Shown one piece after another: positions 1-4,720 of a DNA stretch of 5,977 bases. The first letter of the stretch is position 1. The number at the start of each line of letters is the position of its first letter. The DNA is from Trueperaceae bacterium. GTDB taxonomy: Bacteria > Deinococcota > Deinococci > Deinococcales > Trueperaceae. The stretch covers positions 1-5,977 of the forward strand of contig JAGXHO010000125.1 in the NCBI GenBank assembly GCA_024636105.1. Reading direction: 5' to 3'. A program made the position numbers and the translations under genes. The notes beneath the pieces are model-generated. The model saw only the letters and a program-made list of their open reading frames with translations. It ran no database searches and had not been told where the DNA came from.

Positions 1-113
1 ACCACCAGCAGCGCGACCGTGAGGGCGCCGACGAGCGCAGCGATGGCGATCGAAACGGTCGTGGTGCCGCGTCCACGAGGCGTGGGGAGGGAGGTCACGC
101 GGACGGTGCTCAT
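1..113 (-). CDS. Carbohydrate ABC transporter permease, MalG-like (N-terminal fragment)
   Basis: Only the first 37 codons are inside the window; the gene runs off the left edge. The product begins MSTVRVTSLPTPRGRG, a short basic cytoplasmic tail, and then enters a hydrophobic stretch (about residues 20-37, VSIAIAALVGALTVALLV) that would be transmembrane segment 1. Its ATG overlaps the stop of the upstream MalF-like permease by 4 bp (ATGA), the usual arrangement for two permease subunits that form a heterodimer. A GGAG at 122-125 lies 8 nt upstream of the ATG. The MalG identity is inferred from gene order (binding protein, MalF-like, then this) and the N-terminal pattern; the diagnostic EAA loop lies outside the window. 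Confidence 0.8.
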   Translation of the reverse strand, partial: MSTVRVTSLPTPRGRGTTTVSIAIAALVGALTVALLV

Positions 114-1378
114 TTCTCGGACTCCGGGGCGAAGCGGTAATAGACGAACATGAAGGCGAGCAGGATGACGAAGAGGATCATCGCCACCGCCGATCCGGCG
201 CCGATGTCGGCGCGCGCGAAGGCCTCGTCGTAGATCATGACCGGCAGGTTCTTGGTGCCCGCGGCGCCGCCGGTCAGCAGGAAGATGTCTTCGAACTTGT
301 TAATCAGGAACATGAAGCGGAGCAGGAATAGCACCGCCAGGACGCCGGCCAGGTTCGGCAGCGTGATGAACCAGAACTTCTGGAACGGGCCGGCGCCGTC
401 GACGTCGGCCGCCTCGTACATGTCGATCGGCACCGCCTGCAGGCGGGCGAGGATGAACAGGAAGGCGAAGGGGAAGTAGTTCCAGGAGCTGAACACGACC
501 ACGGTCGCGAGCGCCAGCGGGAAGGCGAACGTCAGGCCCAGCACTTGGACGTCGAGCGTGCGCTGCCCCAGGAAGTTGACCGGACCGGCCAACAGGTCCC
601 AGCGCTGCCCCAGGGCGTTCACGGTGCCGCTGAAGGGGTCGAGGAAGAAGGCCCACACGAAGGCGACCGCGATCACGGGGGCAACGTAGGGGAACAGGAA
701 CAGACCGCGCAGCAACCCGCGCCCACGGAACTCGCCGTTCAGCAGCATGGCCGCGAACAGGCCGAGGGCGATCGAGCCGATGGCGCTGAAGAAGGTGTAG
801 CCGAGCGTGATCCACAGCGACGGCCAGAAGTCGCTGCCGGTGAGCACGCGGCGGTAGTTGTCGAGCGTGAACACCAGGTTGGTCAGGACGTTCTCGGCGC
901 GCGCGCGCATGTCGGTGGCCGCCTCGCGCACGTCGGGAGCGCCGGCCGCGAAGTACGCGGCGCCAGCGGTGAACGAGAGCTCGAGGGTCTCGCGGTACCC
1001 CGCGTCCCAGTCGCCGAACCGGCACCGAACGTTGGCCGCGGTCTGGGTGCAGCGCGGCTCGTCGCTCGCGAGCGTCAGGCCGGCCGGGAGCGTCTTGGTC
1101 CAGACGACGTCCTCGAGCGCGACGCGCTGGCTGCCGTTGCGCATCGTGAGGCGCAGGATCAACGGATCGCCATCGGTGGTGGGCGCCTCGAGCACGCGTT
1201 CGTTGGCGACCGGCACGGGGGCGCGCAGGTCGGCGAGGGTGACGGACTTGAAGCTGATCCAGACGTTGAGCAGCACCGGGAACAGCACGATCGCGAGGAT
1301 GACGGCGAACGTCGGCGCCAGCATCCAGTACGCGAGGCGCGCTTCGCGCGCGGCCAGCGTCATGCGTCGGGTCGCCAT
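110..1378 (-). CDS. Carbohydrate ABC transporter permease, MalF-like, with a DUF11/Ig-like domain inserted after TM1
   Basis: A 422-residue inner-membrane subunit of a binding-protein-dependent sugar importer. TM1 spans about residues 18-42. Residues about 50-167 form an extracytoplasmic insertion, and the remaining segments (about 187-213, 226-246, 280-310, 343-360, 393-414) make the usual permease core. The cytoplasmic EAA loop is clear at 322-341 (EAADVDGAG, then F-x-F-I-T-L-P), which contacts the ATPase. Family members without an insertion are usually near 290-310 residues, so this one is about 115 longer and the excess is all in the TM1-TM2 loop. The ATG at 1378 was chosen because GGAGG lies 7 nt upstream; the next ATG, codon 6, has no ribosome binding site. 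It follows the binding-protein gene after 125 bp and overlaps the second permease by 4 bp. The substrate is unknown; a sugar or oligosaccharide is the family expectation. Confidence 0.93.
   Translation of the reverse strand: MATRRMTLAAREARLAYWMLAPTFAVILAIVLFPVLLNVWISFKSVTLADLRAPVPVANERVLEAPTTDGDPLILRLTMRNGSQRVALEDVVWTKTLPAGLTLASDEPRCTQTAANVRCRFGDWDAGYRETLELSFTAGAAYFAAGAPDVREAATDMRARAENVLTNLVFTLDNYRRVLTGSDFWPSLWITLGYTFFSAIGSIALGLFAAMLLNGEFRGRGLLRGLFLFPYVAPVIAVAFVWAFFLDPFSGTVNALGQRWDLLAGPVNFLGQRTLDVQVLGLTFAFPLALATVVVFSSWNYFPFAFLFILARLQAVPIDMYEAADVDGAGPFQKFWFITLPNLAGVLAVLFLLRFMFLINKFEDIFLLTGGAAGTKNLPVMIYDEAFARADIGAGSAVAMILFVILLAFMFVYYRFAPESEK
965..1174 (-). other. DUF11/Ig-like domain inserted in the MalF-like permease
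   Basis: Residues about 69-138 of the permease read as a beta-sandwich repeat of the DUF11 type. There is an alternating hydrophobic strand ending in RNG (LILRLTMRNG, 73-82), then a strand leading to LPAGLTLAS (97-105), a cysteine pair C110 and C119 with the second in the pattern V-R-C-R-F-G, then D-A-G-x-x-x-T-L-E-L-S-F (125-136). DUF11 repeats typically show N-x-G, LPAGL, a C/W strand and a G-x-x-x-x-x-L-x-V end in this order. The two cysteines could form a disulfide outside the membrane. The family match is by eye; the location between TM1 and TM2 is clear. Confidence 0.7.
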
Positions 1379-1391
1379 GGAGGGCCCTCCA
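1378..1391. promoter_or_regulatory. 14-bp perfect palindrome covering the permease ribosome binding site
   Basis: TGGAGGGCCCTCCA is its own reverse complement. On the minus strand it includes the Shine-Dalgarno GGAGG, the spacer CCCTCC and the A of the ATG start codon. In RNA, GGAG could fold onto CTCC with a GGCC loop and hide the ribosome binding site, lowering translation of the permease relative to the upstream binding protein. The palindrome is seen directly; the regulatory effect is inferred and the small hairpin would be of limited stability. Confidence 0.5.
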
Positions 1392-1413
1392 GGGGCGGCG
1401 GCGGACCCGCGGC

Positions 1414-1490
1414 GGTGGCCGGTGGCCGTGGGGCGGGTGGCCGCGCGCGCTTGCTACGAAGGGGTGGCCCGGGCCGGAGCCCGGGCCACC
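1414..1490. repeat. GGTGGCC 7-mer repeats in the binding protein-permease spacer
   Basis: GGTGGCC occurs at 1414-1420, 1421-1427, 1436-1442 and 1463-1469, with an inverted copy GGCCACC at 1484-1490. On the mRNA this means one GGUGGCC just after the binding-protein stop followed by four GGCCACC copies. The first can pair with the nearest copy (the strong hairpin at 1463-1490) or in principle with any of the others. High GC makes some repetition expected, but five copies of one 7-mer in 77 bp is notable. Confidence 0.6.
1463..1490 (-). other. Strong UNCG-loop RNA hairpin after the binding-protein gene
   Basis: A perfect 12-bp stem (1463-1474 with 1479-1490) closes a 4-nt loop. Read on the minus-strand RNA it is GGUGGCCCGGGC, loop UCCG, then the complementary arm. 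The loop with its C-G closing pair fits the extra-stable C(UNCG)G tetraloop class. It begins 13 nt after the binding-protein stop codon and is followed by CCCCUUCGUAGC rather than a run of U, so it is not a standard intrinsic terminator. A 3' mRNA stabiliser or partial attenuator between a highly needed binding protein and the permeases is the likely role (inference). Confidence 0.75.
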
Positions 1491-1503
1491 ATGCTGCTTA
1501 GGA

Positions 1504-2835
1504 TCAGCGGAGGCTCTCCACCTCGAGCTGGATCAGGGCAGCGGTCCCCTCGGCCGTGAGCTCGCCGTCGAGGTAGCGTCGGATCGCTTCGGACATCACG
1601 CGGGTGCCGTACAGGCTGGTGACCAAGCCACCTTGGCCCTGACGGAACGCCCACCGGTCGCCAGTTTCGAGGCCCGCGACCAGGTCGTCGATGACGGCCG
1701 CGGAGTAGAAGCTGCCGAGCGGGGCGCGGTCGCTGACGCCGACTTCGAGCAGCGCCCAACCCTCGACGAAGCGGTTCGGCTCCTCGGGCGTGCCGCTGCG
1801 GACCGGGAACTTGCCTTCGGCCGCCATCCCGAGCCAGTTGAGGTAGCCGTCGGTCACGAGGTACTCGACGAAGGCTTGGGCGGCATCGATGTCGGCGTCC
1901 ACCGTGATGCCGAGGCCCTGGACCTGGGCGTAGCCGGATCCGGCCGGGTAGCTCGGGCCGGAGATGCTCGTCACGAAGCCGGTGTTGCGCGCCAGCCAGC
2001 CGCGCTCATGCGCCTCGTCGGCGAGCACCGGGACCTCGTCGCGCAGGCCGGCGAGCTCGTCGAGGATGAAGGGCGACCACACGGCCATCGCGGCCTGCCC
2101 GCCCTGGAACAGCTCGCGCGATTGCAGCCAGTAGAGGTTGCCCGGAGGGCTCATCTCGGCGAGTTCCTTGTAGAACTCGAGGAACTCGACGAAGGCCGGC
2201 GTGTCGATCGTGACGTTGCCGTCGGCGTCGACCAGCTGCACGCCGTTCGCGAGCGCCAAGTGTTCGACGACCTGCATCATGTAGTCCTGGCTGGGGTCGG
2301 TCGCGGCGACGAAGCCGTACATGTTCGGCGGATCGTGCAGCGCGCGGGCAGCCTCGAGGATCGTCGCGTAGCTGGTCGGGGCGGCGAGGGAGCGCTCGGT
2401 GAACAGGTCGGCGCGGTACATCAGCAGCTGCGTCCAGCCGTCGGTCGGGACCGCCGTGTTCTCGCCCTGGTACGACATCAGCGCCAGCGCGCCGGCGCCG
2501 AAGGTCTCGACCCCGAGGTTCGCGACGGCCTCGGTCGCCGCGGCGGTGTCGAGGATGCCGGCTTCGGCCCAACCGATCGTGTAGTTGATGGGGTGGAAGA
2601 CGACGTCGGGCAGGTCGCCGGCGGCGAAGGCGGCGGTCATGCGCTCGCCGAGGCTGCTCTCGGTGACGGGCACCACGTCCACGGAGATGCCGGTCTCGGC
2701 CTCGAAGGCCGCCGCGATCGCCTGTTGGGTCTCGATGCGCTGCGGTTGCTCTTCGGTGGTCCAGAAGGTCAGCGACTGCGCCGCGGCCAGCGAGGCCGCG
2801 AGCAGGAAGGCGAGGATCGGAAGGGTACGTCGCAT
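1504..2835 (-). CDS. Extracellular solute-binding protein of a carbohydrate ABC transporter (family 1)
   Basis: A 443-residue exported protein that captures the substrate outside the inner membrane and delivers it to the two permeases encoded next. It starts with a Sec signal peptide: MRR, a hydrophobic core (residues 5-16) and an AAA cleavage site near residue 19, leaving a mature N-terminus of about QSLTFWTTEEQPQ. There is no lipobox cysteine, so it is a soluble periplasmic protein and not a lipoprotein. Family features include the first beta strand LTFWT, the FEAETGISVDVV strand after a helix, the AAGDLPDVV segment and a GQAAMAVWSPF strand-helix in the middle third, all typical of the maltose/multi-sugar binding class. 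The start has AAGGAG 5 nt upstream. It lies 31 bp after the repressor gene, so both are probably on one transcript. Sugar specificity cannot be read from the sequence. Confidence 0.93.
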   Translation of the reverse strand: MRRTLPILAFLLAASLAAAQSLTFWTTEEQPQRIETQQAIAAAFEAETGISVDVVPVTESSLGERMTAAFAAGDLPDVVFHPINYTIGWAEAGILDTAAATEAVANLGVETFGAGALALMSYQGENTAVPTDGWTQLLMYRADLFTERSLAAPTSYATILEAARALHDPPNMYGFVAATDPSQDYMMQVVEHLALANGVQLVDADGNVTIDTPAFVEFLEFYKELAEMSPPGNLYWLQSRELFQGGQAAMAVWSPFILDELAGLRDEVPVLADEAHERGWLARNTGFVTSISGPSYPAGSGYAQVQGLGITVDADIDAAQAFVEYLVTDGYLNWLGMAAEGKFPVRSGTPEEPNRFVEGWALLEVGVSDRAPLGSFYSAAVIDDLVAGLETGDRWAFRQGQGGLVTSLYGTRVMSEAIRRYLDGELTAEGTAALIQLEVESLR

Positions 2836-2840
2836 GGGGA

Positions 2841-2846
2841 CTCCTT
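2841..2846 (-). promoter_or_regulatory. Ribosome binding site of the solute-binding protein gene
   Basis: AAGGAG on the minus strand, 5 nt before the ATG at 2835. It supports that start and independent translation of this gene within the 31-bp spacer after the repressor stop. Confidence 0.75.
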
Positions 2847-2866
2847 CGTTCGTGAGGGTCGGAGGG

Positions 2867-3931
2867 TCAGCGGGGGGTGGGGGCGTCGGGGCGCGCGATC
2901 ACCTCCTCCTCGTCCGTCGCGGCGTGCGCGTGGGCGACGGCCGCGGATCGGGGTGGCGCCGTCGAGGACCGGACGATCAGTTCGGGCGTCCGGAGGAGCG
3001 GCGTTGCGGGAGCACCGGTCGGGGGTGCGAGCACCAGGTGGGCGGCGGTGCGTCCGAGCTCCCGGCCGGGTTGGCGGACGGTGGTCAACGCGGGCGTCAA
3101 GTAGCGCGCCCAGGTCAGGTCGTCGAAGCCGACGACGCTCAGGTCGTGGGGGATCGCGATGCCGCGGTTCGCGGCGGCGTGCAACAGCCCGACCGCCATC
3201 CGGTCGTTGCCGCAGAACACCGCCGTGACGGTGCCGTCGTCGAGAAGCTGCGGGGCCGCGGTCGCGCCGCCGTCCTCGCTGAAGTCGCTCTCGATCAGTG
3301 GGCCGGGCTCGAGGCCGATGGCCCGGAGCGCCGCGACGAAGGCGTCGCGGCGCTCGACCCCGTCGCGGCGCGCGCCGGCGAGGTGGCCGATGCGTCGATG
3401 GCCCAGTGAGGTCAGGTGCGCGACGACGGCGCGGACGCCGGCGACGTCGTCGAGGCGGACCTCGGGAAGGCTCGTCTGCGGGCCCTCACGCTGCACGAGC
3501 GCGATCGGTACGCCGGCCGCCGCCGCCCGCAGCTCCTCTTCCGGGAGGCTCGAGCCGATGAGCACCAACCCATCGACTTGTCGGGCGCGCAGCACCTCGA
3601 CCGCGCGCCGTTCGGCGTCGGGTTCGCGGTGGTCGGTCACCACCATCGCGTGCATGCCGCGCGCTTCGAGCACGTCCTCGATGCCGCGCGCCATCTGGGC
3701 GTACAGCGGACCGATCAAGTCGGGCACGATGACGCCGACCAAGCCGGTGCGGCCCGTGACCAGGCCTCGCGCCACGTCGTTGCGCCGGTACCCGAGCAGC
3801 TCCACCGCACGCTCGATGCGGGCCCGCGCCGCCGCGCTCACGACCCCACCGTTCAGGGCGCGCGAGACGGTTGCGATCGAAGCACCCGCTTCGCGAGCGA
3901 CGTCGTGGATCGTGGGGTTGCGCGGTGCCAT
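2867..3931 (-). CDS. LacI-family transcriptional repressor
   Basis: A 354-residue DNA-binding regulator, predicted to repress its own operon until a sugar ligand is bound. The N-terminal helix-turn-helix is textbook: TIHDVAREAGASIATVSRALNG at residues 7-28, followed by R-x-R-I-x-x-A-x-x-x-L-G-Y-R-x-N (36-51) and a hinge helix around ARGLVTGRTG (54-63). The rest is the periplasmic-binding-protein-like core, with VGVIVPDL (66-72), VDGLVLIGSS, an FCGNDRMAVGLL strand-helix and VVGFDDLTWARYLTPALTTVRQP near the C-terminus. A tail of about 25 residues rich in A, H, D and E follows the usual R-S-S-T end. The ATG at 3931 was chosen because it places the helix-turn-helix at the N-terminus and has GGAGGAA 9 nt upstream. 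A longer in-frame reading from a TTG at 4027 would start inside the -35 box and translate the operator, so it is not real. Confidence 0.94.
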   Translation of the reverse strand: MAPRNPTIHDVAREAGASIATVSRALNGGVVSAAARARIERAVELLGYRRNDVARGLVTGRTGLVGVIVPDLIGPLYAQMARGIEDVLEARGMHAMVVTDHREPDAERRAVEVLRARQVDGLVLIGSSLPEEELRAAAAGVPIALVQREGPQTSLPEVRLDDVAGVRAVVAHLTSLGHRRIGHLAGARRDGVERRDAFVAALRAIGLEPGPLIESDFSEDGGATAAPQLLDDGTVTAVFCGNDRMAVGLLHAAANRGIAIPHDLSVVGFDDLTWARYLTPALTTVRQPGRELGRTAAHLVLAPPTGAPATPLLRTPELIVRSSTAPPRSAAVAHAHAATDEEEVIARPDAPTPR

Positions 3932-3969
3932 GGCGATGCGTTCCTCCGGCGCCGTGCGGGACGGCGCTG

Positions 3970-3983
3970 TGAAAACGTTTCCA
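3970..3983. promoter_or_regulatory. LacI-family operator (predicted autoregulatory site)
   Basis: TGAAAACGTTTCCA is a dyad centred on the CG step, with only one of seven base pairs asymmetric; AAACGTTT with TG/CA ends is the hallmark of LacI/CcpA-type operators. It stands out as an AT-rich patch in very GC-rich DNA. It lies in the 5' leader of the repressor gene, about 8 nt downstream of the predicted transcript start, where bound repressor would block initiation or early elongation. Confidence 0.82.
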
Positions 3984-4000
3984 ACTCGAGTACGTCGAGT
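3984..4000. promoter_or_regulatory. Second inverted repeat adjoining the operator, at the -10/+1 region
   Basis: ACTCGA (3984-3989) and TCGAGT (3995-4000) are inverted copies separated by 5 bp. The element abuts the LacI operator directly and overlaps the edge of the predicted -10 box and the transcript start. It might be a site for another regulator or an auxiliary site. Its sequence differs from the operator, so binding by the same repressor is not implied. Confidence 0.45.
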
Positions 4001-4027
4001 ATGCAGGGTCCGGGGGTGCGCCGTCAA
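3998..4027 (-). promoter_or_regulatory. Sigma70-type promoter of the repressor/sugar-transport operon
   Basis: The minus strand has TTGACG (4027-4022) as -35 and CATACT (4003-3998) as -10, separated by 18 bp. The matches to TTGACA and TATAAT are 5/6 and 4/6. The predicted start is near 3991, giving a leader of about 60 nt that contains the operator. The match is strong for such GC-rich DNA and its placement next to the operator supports it. Confidence 0.65.
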
Positions 4028-4029
4028 CC

Positions 4030-4049
4030 GGCGGCGAGCGACCGCCGCC
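4030..4049. terminator. GC hairpin downstream of the thiamine pyrophosphokinase gene (possible weak terminator)
   Basis: GGCGGCG (4030-4036) pairs with CGCCGCC (4043-4049) around a 6-nt loop, beginning 14 nt after the kinase stop. There is no U tract after it on the minus strand; the sequence runs straight into the -35 box of the next promoter. It may be a U-less terminator or simply a GC-rich palindrome. Complete termination between the two operons is therefore uncertain. Confidence 0.4.
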
Positions 4050-4063
4050 TCCGAGCCGTCGCT

Positions 4064-4720
4064 TCAGCCGCTCGTGCGGTCCCCCACCGGGTCGGGACCC
4101 GGCGCCACCACGACGAGCGCGCCCGCGTGCGCCGTCACGATGACCGCACCGAGGGCCTCGTTCGAGACGCCGCGGCCGTGCGCGCGCGCCAGCCTCGCGC
4201 GCTCGAGCGGGTAGCGAGCGTTGGCCACGGACACCACCGCGATCTCGTCCAGCGCCAGGAGGCTGAAGCGCGTACCGCCGGGCAGCGCCAGGCGGCGCGT
4301 CTCGCCCGGTCGCAGCGGCCAGACCGAGCGCACGCCGTCGGCGACGTCGACGACCATGCCGTTGGTGCGCCGTGCCTGGGCGATCGCCACCGTGGCGAGC
4401 GTCTGATCCAGGCGCCCGCTCAGCCCACCCACGATCAGCACCTCGGTCGCGCCGCGCACCGCTGCGGCGTCGAGGGCCAGCTCGAGGTCGAGCGCATCCT
4501 TGTCGGTCGAATGCCGCTCGACCTCCAATCCGGGATAGCGCGCATGGTTCGACGCGTCCACGGAGTCGAGGTCGCCGACGAGCAGGTCCGGCGTCAACCC
4601 GAGCGGGGCCGCGTGCCGCAGGCCGCCGTCCGCAGCGACGACCAGGTCGGCCCCGGCGGTGCGCCCTCGCAGCTCGGAGGTGGCGACCACAGCGCCACCC
4701 ACGAGGACCAAAGCCTTCAC
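4064..4720 (-). CDS. thiN: Thiamine pyrophosphokinase (thiamine diphosphokinase, EC 2.7.6.2)
   Basis: A cytoplasmic 218-residue enzyme that transfers pyrophosphate from ATP to thiamine, giving thiamine diphosphate and AMP. The motifs are in family order: VVAADGG (27-33), PDLLVGDLDSV (44-54) with acidic residues for metal and ATP binding, TDKDALDLELAL (72-83), GGLSGRLDQTLA (98-109) and, in the C-terminal thiamine-binding beta domain, GVSNE (184-188). Length matches the family (about 210-220). The GTG start at 4720 gives the correct N-terminus (KALVLVGG), has GGAGG 7 nt upstream, and overlaps the ATPase stop as GTGA. The open frame extends upstream to 5059 but that part only shadows the ATPase gene. 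Two departures from the common pattern are visible: Gln106 where His is common after G-R-x-D, and Leu77 where Thr is common in the KDxTD motif. Position after a transporter ATPase suggests salvage of imported thiamine. Confidence 0.93.
   Translation of the reverse strand: MKALVLVGGAVVATSELRGRTAGADLVVAADGGLRHAAPLGLTPDLLVGDLDSVDASNHARYPGLEVERHSTDKDALDLELALDAAAVRGATEVLIVGGLSGRLDQTLATVAIAQARRTNGMVVDVADGVRSVWPLRPGETRRLALPGGTRFSLLALDEIAVVSVANARYPLERARLARAHGRGVSNEALGAVIVTAHAGALVVVAPGPDPVGDRTSG

Noticed and set aside
237..479. Small plus-strand frame of 80 codons inside the MalF-like gene
   Set aside because: It is antisense to the conserved EAA-loop region of the permease and shows no motif or convincing ribosome binding site.
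1463..1490. Hairpin as a standard intrinsic terminator
   Set aside because: No U-rich tract follows on the minus-strand RNA, and a terminator here would cut off both permeases from their binding protein.
3932..4027. Longer LacI-family reading frame starting at the TTG at 4027
   Set aside because: That TTG is the -35 element and the added residues would translate the -10 box and the operator; the ATG at 3931 has GGAGGAA upstream and places the helix-turn-helix at the N-terminus.
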